Shown: positions 21,590-32,329 of the stretch, one piece after another
How the letters are laid out: each line of letters starts with the position of its first letter
Numbering within the stretch: position 1 is the first letter of the stretch
Source: Pollenia angustigena
Taxonomy: Eukaryota; Arthropoda; Insecta; Diptera; Polleniidae
Length of the DNA: 64,000 bases
Assembly: GCA_930367215.1 (NCBI GenBank)
Contig: OV884056.1
Span: forward strand, 51,708,308 to 51,772,307
Direction of reading: 5' to 3'
Translations under genes and position numbers: made by a program
Notes under the pieces: generated by a model
The model's database searches: none
Seen by the model: the letters and a program-made list of their open reading frames with translations, nothing else
What the model was told of the DNA's origin: nothing

Positions 21590-22440
21590 TAAACGGAAAC
21601 TTAACCAGGAACTTAACAAGAACTGATCCAGAAACTTAACTAAACTTAAATACATTCAATTTATAAAGTATCACTATCCAGTGTGACACAAAGAATGCTG
21701 ACGAAGGCCGTAGCGGGACAGAAAATGCATTACATTCTGCTGGTGTCTAATAATTGTAAATTTTTCCGTACATAAAATATACCTTATTGCTTTCCAAAGG
21801 AAAGCTAAGTTAAAATGTAACAAGAAAATACAATATAATAGTCTGGTAGTGTATAAAGTCATTTCTGAAAAAATTTAAGGAATAGAACTATTACAAAAAG
21901 CTTTATAAAATACATAACTGAAATTTAGCTCATAGAATAAATTCGAAAAATGAAAAATGCTGAATATAATATAAAGTAACCTTCGGAAGGTATAATTCCC
22001 AGTTTCAATTAATTTAACTGATCTAGAGCTGAACTAGAGCTGAACTAGAACCAAACAAGAACTGAATTACAACTGAACTAGAATTGAACTAGAACTGAAG
22101 TAGAACTGAACTAGAACTGAACTAGAACTGAACTAGAACTGAACTAGAACTGAACTAGAACTGAACTAGAACTGAACTAGAACTGAACTAGAACTGAACT
22201 AGAACTGAACTAGAACTGAACTAGAACTGAACTAGAACTGAACTAGAACTGAACTAGAACTGAACTAGAACTGAACTAGAACTGAACTAGAACTGAACTA
22301 GAACTGAACTAGAACTGAACTAGAACTGAACAGAACTGAACTAGAACTGAACAGAACTGAACTAGAACTGAACTAGAACTGAACTAAAGCTGAACTACAA
22401 ATAAGCTAAAATTTAACTAAAACTTAACTAGAACGGATCG
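21590..22440 (+). repeat. 11-bp satellite AGAACTGAACT
   Basis: From about 22030 to 22385 the unit AGAACTGAACT is repeated about thirty times almost without change, with two units shortened to GAACAGAACTG near 22330-22350. The edges decay into AAACTTAACTAAAACTTAAC-like variants back to 21590. The array resumes in degenerate form at 22900-22995 after a LINE-like segment. Reverse-strand decayed relatives lie at 25550, 29150 and 31740. Confidence 0.95.
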
Positions 22441-22449
22441 TAAACTGAA

Positions 22450-22900
22450 CTAGAAATGAGCTATATGATAGGCAGAATAACGCTGGTAATGTGATCAGAC
22501 ATGTCAAGCTGACAATTAAGCTTATCCTGTGTAAGTATCCTAAACTTCAGAACAGCAAACTAAGATGGCTGGGTAGAAGGTTCATACGCGAAAGGGAAGA
22601 GGTATCGAACTTTGGGCTCGAGAATCTAACGGGCTTCGTAAAAGGCATGACCTGGGCGTATAACATGCGGCTGGTGACTGGTTATATGTAGATATATTGT
22701 GTTTAGTATGTTTTTTTTTTATTTTTGGTCTGACCTTATCTTGCACCATTTCTAATGATTTCACTCTTTATTTTGTTCTTTCTTTACTTCTTAGTATTCT
22801 ATTACTTAAGAAGCCGTCACAATGAAACATACTGGTCTTTGGGAGAGTATGTGAAGATTGACTTTGCACCAGTCTTTTTACTTAACATAACCTTTAAAAT
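22450..22900 (+). pseudogene. LINE ORF2 C-terminal relic inside the 11-bp satellite
   Basis: The frame at 22491-22691 includes LILCKYPKLQNSKLRWLGRR and, later, LENLTGFVKGMTWA. The pattern (H/I-Leu-Cys-x-x-Pro-x-Leu ... Arg ... Leu-Gly ... Leu-x-x-Phe-Val-Lys-x-Thr-x-Trp) is that found after the RNase H or RT domain at the end of jockey/Loa-type ORF2 proteins. A 3'-UTR-like tail of about 200 bp follows. Satellite sequence on both sides shows it inserted into the array, but no duplication was found. Confidence 0.5.
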
Positions 22901-22995
22901 GAACTAGAACTGAGATAGAACTGAATAAAAACTAAATTAGAGTTGAGCTACAACTGAACTATAACTGAACTAGAGCTCAACTAGAACTTGTGCTT
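22900..22995 (+). repeat. Degenerate continuation of the 11-bp satellite
   Basis: GAACTAGAACTGAGATAGAA and CTGAACTATAACTGAACTAG-like units with about one mismatch per repeat. Confidence 0.75.
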
Positions 22996-23364
22996 AATCA
23001 CCGCATACGATATCGAGCAAAATTGGTCTAAAATTTTCATTTTGATATCATGACACTCGAGATCGAATAAAATATATCGTAATATGAGATGATAGCATTC
23101 CATATCGAGTAACCAAGGAAATGACATCTCGAAAATTTTCATTCGATACGCCAATGTCTATAGTATTTGGAAAAAAAAGTTTTTCATTAGGCGCCAAAAA
23201 GTGTTTTAAATTTTGAAGAAATATACAAAAATTAAGTTAATTTAAATTATGTTTGTTGCTCTGCGAAATAGAGTATTATTTGTACTGTGTAGGACAAATG
23301 TAAACAATATTAATGGAAAGCAAAACGAAATTAATAAATTTAATTATCTTCTGGCAAAGTTTTG
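22996..23364. other. Spacer
   Basis: Has a few ATATCGAG/CTCGAGAT words (23010-23130) hinting at an eroded inverted repeat. No gene. Confidence 0.35.
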
Positions 23365-23655
23365 TTTAAATTTCAAAAGATTTTGCTATTCGTGCTTAAT
23401 TCCCAGTTTTTATTCTTGACAAAAACACTTGAAATTTATTGTTAATGGGATAAGCTATTCCTATGCATTTCACTGGTTGCTTAGGCCAGATCATCAGGAA
23501 ACTTCATCCATAAAGATTTTAGACAAACTAAAGATATTAAACCAAATAAAACTGTTAAACGTATAAGAATTATAGCAACAGTTCTACTTGTAATAATATC
23601 AAAGCTTGAACAAAACACATCAACAATAAACAACAGTGGGTTTATCTCATCTTTT
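23365..23655 (+). repeat. Dispersed repeat family A, copy 3
   Basis: Nearly collinear with copy 2 (TTCACTGGTTGCTTAGGCCA, AACTTCATCCATAAAGATTT). The 3' part with the CCCCACTACAATTA landmark is replaced at about 23655 by sequence ending in a hAT MITE terminus. Confidence 0.75.
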
Positions 23656-23822
23656 TTTTTGTTTAAATTTTTTCTGCGGTCATGACTAAAAATTTCGGAC
23701 ATTTTGCTTTTGTCCCAACCCGACCAAATTGTTACTCCCCACGCTGTGCTGAAAACTGTAATGCCCACAAATCTACCCAACCGAACACTAAGGAGCGATA
23801 TTTAGTGTTTATTTTCGGACAT
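23656..23822. mobile_element. Lone end of a CAGTGTTCG-family hAT MITE
   Basis: The right part reads GAGCGATATTTAGTGTTTATT then TTCGGACATTG, the inverted terminus of the elements at 7878 and 11546. The remaining 120 bp do not match those copies, so this is a truncated or recombined copy. Confidence 0.5.
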
Positions 23823-24620
23823 TGTATTAAGCACAACATTTGTTAAATTATCTTCTTTTAATTACCATTTGATTACATTAAATTTATGTTATAAATTTAT
23901 TTGATATTCTTAAAAATAATGATTCGACACATATCGTATGCAATGATTTGTCTTCTCAATACGAAAGTTAATGATAAGACCCCTGATAAACATATTAAAC
24001 TAGAAAAGGTGAACTGTAGAGTATTTCATTGCGACGGCTTGTAAGTCCGTTTAAACATTATCTGGTTAAAAATGTGTATGTGCATGTATTGGAAACACTT
24101 AAACTTGTTGCTTTTAATACTGATGTACGTATGTACTTTTATATATACATACATACATACATACACATTTAGATGATTATATATTGTGATATTTCTAGTA
24201 ATAAAAAAACAACATTTTACTGTCGTTGGTTAATTTTCTTTTTGCAATTCAATGAATTTGCGTTCTAAATAAAATTTATTATATCTATTGCTATAATTTC
24301 TGTATTATTTTATTTATAGTTCAGAAAATGGGGTTTTTATTTCATGAAAATTTTTACGTAAATGAAAATGTGACTTAAACAAATATTTATATAGAAATAA
24401 TTGAAAGAAATAATGTTAAATTGTTTTGACCCTGAGTTAGACAATTATTAAAGTTTGTTCACTTAAACGGATTTAAATGGAAATCAAGCATATTTGAATA
24501 TAAATTAACATTATCGAAAATTATTTTAATATATTTTAATCAAAAAATTTATATTGAAAACGTAAAACTTTTCCTATTTTTTATGATATGCTAGTTTTAT
24601 GTTTTTAAGAAAAAAAGTGC
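23823..24620. other. Spacer with (ATAC)n microsatellite
   Basis: An ATAC tetranucleotide run lies at 24146-24173. Otherwise AT-rich without genes. Confidence 0.5.
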
Positions 24621-24870
24621 ATATCGACCCTAACCGCGAAAATAACGTAAGTGCCAAAAATCAAATTTTACAGGAGAGAGCTTTTTTATTTCATATAAAT
24701 CAAATTTGTCGCTTACAATAAAATTGTTCTTGATATAAAATCGTAACGGTACCTTATGTGACCATGACAGGTCACAAGTGCAAGTGTTGCCAATAAAGTC
24801 ATTAATTAAAAAAAAAACGAAAATTGAAAATCATGTCACTTACATTATTTTCGCAGTTAGGGCTCGATAT
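24621..24870. mobile_element. TA-flanked MITE, TCGACCCTAACCGCGAAAAT family
   Basis: The left end TCGACCCTAACCGCGAAAAT and the right end ATTTTCGCAGTTAGGGCTCGA are inverted over about 33 bp and flanked by TA. Length 250 bp. A decayed partial copy at 47586-47730 shares TCGACCCC ... ACGTA ... TACAGGAGAGCC. The TA duplication fits the Tc1/mariner superfamily. Confidence 0.75.
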
Positions 24871-25549
24871 ATTAAACTCTTAGATATACACTTCCTTAGA
24901 GCCCACTCATTTATTTAACAACAAATCTCAACAACTTAAAAATTAACTCTAATAACTAAACTCAAAGCCTGCATAACATAAACACAAACACTTACACTTG
25001 AAGAAATAAAAAAAAAACATGTAGTAGATGAAACTTCTAAGTTTTTTCAAGAAATTAAAATAAAAAGAAAAAAAAAATATATTTTTATACAATAGGCGGG
25101 GTATATTATTATTTCCAACACAATCCCGATCATATTTCCAACATTTGTACACTTGTGAGTATAAGTCAACTTTAATTTGCATTTTTCATAAGTGGCCTTA
25201 GGTGCACTTACTTAAAGTTCATATTATATGAAATAATACACACACACACACTATGCATGGGTTACTCCTCTAAGTATGCAATACCATTTGCTTGTAGGAT
25301 GTAAATAACAAACAAGAAAAATAAATTCTCATACTTTTCAGCAACTCTTATGACTAAAAAAAAGAAATAACATTAACAGGCAAAGTAGCAATCCAAGTAT
25401 AATATCAAGGATGTGAAGGATGAATATTAAATTTTTATATGAATATATGCAACTTTCTCTGCCCCACCTACGTTCTTTTAAAGAACTAAAGACAAGAGCA
25501 AACTTTTTAATGTGGTAATTTATTTGACAAACGAAACTTTAATTCGTGT
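24871..25549. other. AT-rich spacer
   Basis: Only a CA run at about 25222-25233 and A-rich tracts. Confidence 0.45.
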
Positions 25550-25630
25550 TTAGTTCTGGTTCAATTTATGTTTAGTTCTAGTTTAATTTTGGTTCACTTT
25601 TAGCTTTAACTCTTAATTCAATTCTTATTT
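25550..25630 (-). repeat. Degenerate 11-bp satellite relic, reverse orientation
   Basis: GTTCTGGTTCAATTTATGTT and TAGTTCTAGTTTAATTTTGG are reverse-strand versions of the AGAACTGAACT unit with many mismatches. Confidence 0.5.
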
Positions 25631-25945
25631 ATGTTTGTTTGCATGTTCCAACTCTGGTTCTCTATCTGCTCTTCATCGTATTTGAGAAAGCTTTTGAGCG
25701 TATCAAAATGCAATATGGAGAGCACAAAGGGGTACTACAAAAAAATCATTAGCCTCATCAGAACTCTGTACCGGGATTTAAATGTCAACAAATTCAAACA
25801 AAAAATTTGCAAAAAAAACTCAGATTTTTTCAAAAAAATAATAATTGGATAATTTATTAAATTTATTTCTGATATTTAAAAGAAGTTTTCAAACAAATAA
25901 TTTCGTTAAATCAAACTTAAAAGTTTATTGTTTTTGTGTTATTAC

Positions 25946-27003
25946 TAGGGTATTAATTTAATCGGGCTTTTGCTTTAATCGGTTAATCGCTCGATTATTT
26001 AATCGAGGTTTTGGTTTTATCGGTTAATAATCGGTTAATTTTGTTATTGATCGGTTAACCGATCAGTAAAATTTTTTTTATAACTTAAGTAATTTCAATA
26101 AATAATAACGAAAAAATAATTATTATTTGGAGTTGATTAGTAAAAAAAACCATAACATAACAATTCTTGAACTAAATCGAGCAAACAAAAAAATAGTTCA
26201 TAACTATGTTATTAAGAAATAAGCTGCGTGATCATTTTATTTCAATAATTTAAGCAGCTCTTATAAAATAATCTTGTAGAAAAACAATTGGTTAATTTGG
26301 CACTTTTCTTTAGTTTTGATAAAACTTGACATGGAAAAAATTCTTTCAATTATCGTAGATGTTGGAGAAATCGAAAGCAACCCATAATACATAATTTATA
26401 ATTTCTCAGTACTTTTACTGGACTTCTCTAAAATTATAAAATCGTCCATTATGTCATTAGAGTCTTGTTTTAATTTTTTAAAATGTTTAACATTTCTAAT
26501 TGTTTCGGTTAATTTTGTTGTTGTGTCATCATCTAACTTATCCTGGCAAAGCTCAGCAGCGAGCATTATGGAAAAAGTTAATTTCCGAATTCCTTAATTT
26601 CGGTTTTTGTCAGTATTTTAAGAATGAATTTCTTGAATGAAATATATTGTATGAAAAAATATTTCTTAAAAAAACTTTTATGGTGCACTTTAGTAACTTT
26701 TTTGGTAAACTTTGGTACAGATAACATTGTAAAATTCTACATGAATGCATTGTAGAATTCATTTAAAAAAGCGTGTTGCTTTGCAACTGCCATTTTGAAA
26801 CTCACCCATAATTAAAAACACAAAAAATATGGTTTAATACTACAAAAAATCAAAAATTTTGTTACATCGGTTAATCGGTTAATCGACTGAAATTAACCAG
26901 TTTAATCGTTAATCGAAAAAAGCCAATTTTAAATTAACCGATCAGTTAATCGGGTAGTAATTAATCGGTTTACCGATTAACGATTAACCGAATGAATACC
27001 CTA
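25946..27003 (-). mobile_element. hAT element, TAGGGTATTC family, copy 2 (best preserved)
   Basis: The ends TAGGGTATTAATTTAATCGG and CGAATGAATACCCTA are inverted, and both subterminal zones are packed with GGTTAATCGGTTAACCGAT words. The target duplication GTTATTAC occurs at 25938-25945 and 27004-27011. Length 1058 bp, an internally deleted derivative that keeps the transposase C-terminus on the minus strand. Confidence 0.9.
26261..26566 (-). pseudogene. hAT transposase C-terminus, relic
   Basis: About 100 codons with one in-frame stop: MLAAELCQDKLDDDTTTKLT ... then LLSISPTSTIIERIFSMSSF and IKTKEKCQINQLFFY. Pro-Thr-Ser ... Glu-Arg-Ile-Phe-Ser ... Thr-Lys is the canonical hAT dimerisation motif. 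The frame ends at a TAA at 26261. No catalytic region remains. Confidence 0.75.
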
Positions 27004-27384
27004 GTTATTACTAAGCCAGGAGAGGGGGCTTGCTTTGAGGTTCTGTTGCTGTAGAATTTCTTTCTTTGGCTACTAAAGATGAATTCTCGATTATAAGACA
27101 CCAACAGAATGACCCGATATGATTTTCATCATAACTTTGTGTTGAAAATTTGATCTGGTTAACAAACTCAATAATTCAACAAAAAGAATTCGGGAGTTTT
27201 TGCTTCTTTTATTACTTTTGAACATGAAAATAATGTATGTTTTTCGCCTTGTAGTGTTATTGTTGTTTCTACTTTAAACAAACAAGCCACTTTCACACAA
27301 AGAAGTGTAGTTATATCGTTTTAGATGTCGTAGTTCGTAGTGCTTCTAAGAATAATAGGAGTAATAGCCTAACAATTAGCTCAA

Positions 27385-27545
27385 GAGTCTAGCGTATACA
27401 GATGATATCAGTATCCTTTCACGCAGCTATAAAGATATGACATAGAAACTGAAAACACCGAAACGGAGGCTGCAAAAGCTGATCACCAAATGAACATGGT
27501 AATGCGTGGCAATACAATAAACACTACCAAATATCGGACTGATAT
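27385..27545 (+). pseudogene. LINE reverse transcriptase relic (YxDD region)
   Basis: The frame gives SLAYTDDISILSRSYKDM, matching the RT catalytic box (A-Y-x-D-D-I-x-I-L) with Thr in place of Ala. After a stop it continues TETEAAKADHQMNMVMRGN ... TTKY, the segment that usually reads EA...GL.IN..KTKY. It is isolated from other RT sequence and clearly dead. Confidence 0.65.
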
Positions 27546-27869
27546 TAAAGAACTAGAACACGAGGGGGTTAAAGCATGAATGTAGCATACCTTGTCTCAA
27601 AGGCCAACTAAGCATTCTGTACCCTGTGGTTAGTATGGATCTTCCTCTTTGTCAATAAGCAACAACATCAGCAAAGTTAATTTGTGTGGAAAACCTATGC
27701 TTATTTATGCATAAGAGACGCGGAATACAACAGAGCATCCAGCTAATCCTTTGTAAACATTTTCTGGAAAAATACAAACATATAGTCAGCTCATTATTGA
27801 TTTGGCGCATATGCCAAAAAGTTCTAGTGGTGAAAAACCTTAATGAAGGCTAACATTAAGTTTTCTGCC

Positions 27870-28162
27870 TTCTCATAAGAGCTAGAGGCTGCCTATTGGA
27901 TATAAATTCAAGACCGTTTAGAAGCAATACAGTAGGTCTTTGCACCGTTTGCAACCTCGATGCAACGAAAAACACCCTACATTTTATTGGATGTTGTCCT
28001 ATTTTCAATGGATATAGACTAAGGTTCTTTAATAAATGCCAACTGAGTCTAGCGGAGGTGTTGGATATTCTCAACGGCCTAACATTTTCTTTTGACATCC
28101 TTGCTAACTATTTAGAGACTTGTTTAAGATACAGAAGATTAATAATAAATGAATTTGAATAA
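27870..28162 (+). CDS. LINE ORF2 C-terminal fragment (truncated at 5' end)
   Basis: Open from the truncation point to the TAA at 28160-28162, with no start of its own. It reads LLIRARGCLLDINSRPFRSN, then CTVCNLDATKNTLHFIGCCP and a basic tail. The Cys-x2-Cys-x9-His-x4-Cys cluster is the zinc-knuckle-like motif near the end of ORF2 in many arthropod non-LTR elements (I/R1/Loa-like; clade not decided). No RT or endonuclease remains, so no autonomous function is expected. Confidence 0.85.
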
Positions 28163-28417
28163 TATTAATATGTAACTACTTACTGCATGTAAAATGTCAT
28201 TATTTATATATGTACATAAGACATTCCCTTGTTTATGAATTTTATTTTTTGCTTATATTTTTTATTTTTTTTTATTTTTTTCTTTATATCCCTATTTTGC
28301 CAGTCTGGCTAACAGCCAATATGTTAAGCCATTTATAGATTGCAAGTATTTCTATATTTAAAATTTGTAATTATGTTTATATTATCTATTAAATAAATAA
28401 ATAAATAAAATAAATAA
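27870..28417 (+). mobile_element. 5'-truncated LINE with 12-bp target duplication
   Basis: The sequence AAGTTTTCTGCC occurs at 27858-27869 and 28418-28429, directly bracketing the insertion. The element ends in an AAATAAATAAATAAATAAAA tail, as expected for target-primed reverse transcription. It carries the last ~97 codons of ORF2 and a ~255-bp 3' UTR. Intact duplication and reading frame mark it as one of the youngest insertions in the window. Confidence 0.93.
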
Positions 28418-28439
28418 AAGTTTTCTGCCAATAAGCCCG

Positions 28440-28890
28440 ATAATTTTTTTCTATTTTCACCAGACAAATGTAAATTTTTGTAAATTTTCATGAAGTTTGA
28501 AGTGAATTGTATTTTATTGAAAGTGAAAACATTGGTTTTGTGCCCCATACGCCACTTTTTTTTTGATTTATTTTTAATAACTATGTTTTTTCTTACGGCA
28601 ATTAAGCAAAGCAAGAGTGAAATTTATTTTCTTGTTGTCATTTTTATTTGCTTTTGCTAAAACTACTTTTTTTCTTACACCAATGAAGCAAATCAAGAAT
28701 TAAATTTTATTTTGTACATTTTTGTAAATGGAATTTGCTGCAAACAATTTTGTGAAACTGGTTAAGGATTCAGAAAGCGGGCATTCAAAATATAAAACTT
28801 ACAACATTTTTTTTAAATGGTCGATACGTCAAACCAATAATGAGCTGATGATGTGTATTGCGGAGCTTTGGAGATAAATAAATTGTATGT
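28440..28890. other. Spacer with a two-copy ~83-bp tandem repeat
   Basis: TTTTTTCTTACGGCAATTAA at 28587 recurs as TTTTTTCTTACACCAATGAA at about 28670, each followed by GCAAA..CAAGA and TTTATTTT. No gene. Confidence 0.45.
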
Positions 28891-28894
28891 ATTC

Positions 28895-29140
28895 TTGAAA
28901 ATTCTACCCCGAAAAAGGCTCGGCCACACCCTGCACAGAGCTCCCAATGACATTGCGAAAGTTGTTATTGACTGGAAACCATCGGGTGGGATACGAATAG
29001 TAGACAGTCAGTCTCACAGCTGGCGACTTCAAATAGACAAAAAATCTAAGCTAATGAGATGCTAAGCGAACATTATCCAACCAAATGAAATATATTCGTT
29101 GTGGCCTTTTGCTCCCGATAGGAACCACGAGATATAATCC
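28895..29140 (+). pseudogene. LINE ORF2 C-terminal relic (LGHTL..W type)
   Basis: The frame LPRKRLGHTLHRAPNDIAKV then VIDWKPSGGIRI ... SWRLQ corresponds to the tail pattern WIGHTLR ... IA ... W-P-G-R-GRP ... TWRR of RTE-like and related retrotransposons. After two stops the same frame continues EHYPTK ... NIFVVAFCSR, matching the usual W..FV.ALCS ending. Decayed, with no 3' tail recognised. Confidence 0.65.
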
Positions 29141-29149
29141 ATTTTAATA

Positions 29150-29610
29150 TGGTTCTTAGATTCTGGTTTGAAAAATAGCTTAGATTCTTATTCAGAGGCT
29201 ATTTATCTTCTAGTTGGTTTTCTATTTTATGTCAGTAAGGATCAAGAACTGGTTTGAATATAAGTCTTAATTTTGGTACTTTTTCCGTCCCTAATTCAAA
29301 TTTTTTAAAAAGTCCTAGTTAATGTTCGAGTTTATATCTAGATTTAGGTTGCTTCTACCTTGTGTTCTAATTCAGGTTCTATAAGGCTTGAGCTCGGTGC
29401 TTTTTTATGTTCTTTCAAAAAAAAAGGTGAAAGCTTTAGCTCAAAATATATTTCCCATTCTTGTTTGGGTTTTAGTTGGAGTTCATGTTCTAATTCAGGC
29501 TGGATCATTTTTCGAAAAAGTTGTTAATCAAGTTTAATTTTTAGTTTAGGTTACATCGTTTCTACTTCCTGTTTGAGTTCTATTCTAGTGCAGTTGCTTA
29601 AAATCGTTAA
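29150..29610 (-). repeat. Highly degenerate 11-bp satellite relic
   Basis: Scattered GTTCTAGTT, GTTCTAATTCAGGTTC and TTCTAATTCAGGCT words at roughly 11-22 bp phasing resemble the reverse complement of AGAACTGAACT. Interspersed with unrelated sequence. Confidence 0.5.
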
Positions 29611-30172
29611 GCGCTACACATTTTTAAATCTCTTAAAGCCCCTGGCGATGTCTTTATCAGTTTATATCTTCCCAAATATGGTAGTGAATTAATTCAAACA
29701 AGAATCTCCTTACAAAAACTTTTTGCTTTGCCAAGTTATTTTCCTTTTAATAAAAAAAAACAACAACTGCAACTTAATACAAAAGTATTTATACCACTAC
29801 ACATACACAAAAGCGTGGGAATATTATGAGTTTGAATTAGAAAATAAAAAAGCAAAATGCTGAACTGCTTAAGACTTGTTTCCTTGTATTTTGTCATTTA
29901 AGCTGAAAATAATTACAACTACTTGTAGTGTTGCTGTGAATTTCTCTCTTCCTTTCCACACCACCTCAACAAAATTTCGCACACATACTTGTAACAACTT
30001 AAACTCATAGACTTGCTAAACTTGTAGAAATTTCCGTTTCCTTTAACATGTGAATTTGTTTCAGAAAAAAAAATTAAATAACTGATGTATACAACGAACA
30101 TGTTCATATATGAATATGAACAAGAATGTTTCTGAAAATAAAAAAACAAGAAAAATGAACAGGCTGCAATAT
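29611..30172. other. AT-rich spacer, no gene seen
   Basis: No repeat family or coding motif recognised. Confidence 0.4.
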
Positions 30173-30830
30173 CACTCAGTTTAGATGAGGGCTTTTACGA
30201 CGTCGCTTTGTCGACGTCTCTTTTGGTTTGTTGGTGACCGGTGTAGAAAAGAAAGAGGGGTTAACAAAATGTCTCGTTTTGTATTTTGCATGTCGTTTTT
30301 TACATTTCTCTTTTAACTTTTTCTGTTTACGTTTTATTCTTTTTCTTACTTTGAAGTGTGTGGTTGAAAATACAGTGAGACCTCGATTATCGATAATAGA
30401 CGGGATCGGCAGAATTCTTGATTATTTATTTTTTTTGGTGTGTTTCCTATTTTATGTAAATATATAACGTTTTATTATGTAAACATGAGGAAAAAAGTAA
30501 ATTTGGCAGAACATGCTTCCACACCGTTAAGATATTCTCTTTCTTCGTTTATTTAAATTTCTTTTGATTGTTCAAAATTTAACGAAAAAAAGATAATTTG
30601 TTTATAATTTCGGATAATAGAGGCAATTTAAATCAGTGCAAAAAAATTTTTGTTTTCCATTTTATTGAAGCTGCTGGTTAATCGAATGACGGGTAATCAA
30701 GGCCATACTGTAAATAAAAAAAAGACATGCAACCAAAAATCATCGTATGAACGCAAAGAGATTTTGGAAGTTGCTTTAAAAGGGAATCAAGATAAAACGA
30801 CGTCGTAAAAGCCCTCATGTGAATTGAGTG
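30173..30830. mobile_element. MITE with ~33-bp inverted ends, host of a pogo-type MITE
   Basis: Left CACTCAGTTTAG then ATGAGGGCTTTTACGACGTC pairs with the right end; 21 bp including ATGAGGGCTTTTACGACGTC are perfect. The outermost base triplets TAT flank both sides. About 320 bp after removing the nested element at 30373-30710. Non-coding. Confidence 0.8.
30373..30710. mobile_element. Pogo/Tigger-type MITE with TA duplication
   Basis: The ends are CAGTGAGACCTCGATTATCG and, inverted, CAGTATGGCCTTGATTACCC, flanked by TA at 30371-30372 and 30711-30712. CAGT...CCTCGATTA is characteristic of pogo/Tigger termini. The 338-bp body has no transposase. It is nested within the larger MITE. Confidence 0.8.
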
Positions 30831-30834
30831 TATA

Positions 30835-31735
30835 AAGTTTATGTTTTTCTTGATTTTTTTTTTCATCTCCTAGATTTACTTTTTTTCTCTGTTGTTGTTT
30901 TTCTGTTTTGATTTAGTATCGTACGAAGAAGAAAAAACTTTTTTGCTTATGTTTGCATGTAAACAGTTTGTTTTTTTTTGCAGTGGCGGTTAAAAGAATA
31001 GCATAGATTTGGAATAAATAAATCTTCATTAATATTTTGGGAATTTTTTTTTGCATTTCTCTAATTTTCTAGCTATTTTCGTATGATTGTCGGTGGCTAA
31101 TTTATTTTTTATACCTTAGATTTTACTTTGCCATTTTTTTCATCTCCACTGTTCTTTATATGCCTCATAAGTTTGAATTGTTCTTGCTTTTTATTTCATA
31201 TTTTTTTTTCTGTACTTGGCAAAAGGATTTGCTTAGTGCATGTATAAGTTTTATTTTTTAATATCTTAGAATTAGACAAGCAAATAAGAAGGAAAGAGCC
31301 AAGAGTATGAGTTCCATAAACTAGAACGTTTTGCTGGTTGGGCTTATTCGTTGCATATTAAACTGACTACAAGAAAGAAACGTCATATTAGTTTTTTTTT
31401 TTATTTTGTAGAAAGTTGCACAAAGCAAACTTAACAGTATGTGTAATACAGTGCAGTAAAATATGTACAGATACATGTTCGTTCTGAAAAACACTAACAA
31501 ACAAATGGCCATGTTAGAAAATTAACCCGTTTAGGAATCACATGCTGCAATTATTCTATGGAGGTTTTTTTTTTTAAATTTCGACTTAAGTGGAGGATTT
31601 TATATGGAATATATGGTTAGTAAGCGATTAAGATTTTTAATTAATATTTTTTTAAAAATACGCGTAGCCTTTTCTAATTTTAAGACTACTTTAAGTAAAA
31701 GTAGTTCTTAAAATATCAGCTGTATTAAAAGGAAA
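30835..31735. other. AT-rich spacer, no gene seen
   Basis: Short T runs only. Confidence 0.4.
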
Positions 31736-31739
31736 GAAC

Positions 31740-32130
31740 TTAAAATTTAGTTCCGATTCAAATTCTGGTTCTAAGCGATTTCAGTCTCTAGGATAGTTCT
31801 AGTTTAGGTTTTTAGTTCAGGTATTTGTTGACTTCTGCTTTATTTCTTGTTCTGTTCCAGTTTTTAATTTAGGGGGCAAATTACGCCATTCGCTATCGAT
31901 CGTGACAACAATGAAATTTAAATGGACATTTCGATCAATATCGAATGCCGTAGTTTGTCTCCATGTTCTAGTTCAGTTTCTAGTTTATGTTTTTGTTCAG
32001 GATTTAGTTCAGGTGTTTTTTAAATAAAAGTTCTAATGAAATTTAAGAGTTCAGATTTGAGCGTCTCAGGTTTTGGGTTAGATTTGTAGTTTATGTTCGA
32101 GCTAAGTTTAAAATATTTGTTCAAGCTTAA
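31740..32130 (-). repeat. Degenerate 11-bp satellite relic, interrupted by a MITE
   Basis: Words such as ATAGTTCTAGTTTAGG, ATGTTCTAGTTCAGTTTCTA and GTTCAGGATTTAGTTCAGG are reverse-strand versions of the AGAACTGAACT array. The MITE at 31872-31962 sits within them. Confidence 0.6.
31872..31962. mobile_element. 91-bp MITE, GGGGGCAAATTACGCCATTC
   Basis: The left 21 bp (GGGGGCAAATTACGCCATTC) are matched by the inverted right end GAATGCCGTAGTTTGTCTCC with four mismatches. The end sequence is that of the 233-bp MITE at 1872-2104. Confidence 0.7.
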
Positions 32131-32329
32131 GTTTCTGATGTGTTTTAAGTTTTTTTTTATACTGGGAGTAAAACTATGATCGGTTCTTATGTATGGCTGT
32201 ACTTCATGGAGCTACACCATACTGATCCTTAACAAAAACCAAACTTTTGCAAGTACTAATCTAAGATAACCCTTAAGAACTAACGGCCAATTCGAATATC
32301 AACTGTGACACTGTAGGAACAAACAGTAT

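Noticed and set aside
22021..22440. CRISPR array
   Set aside because: The repeats are contiguous 11-mers without spacers, in a eukaryotic context.
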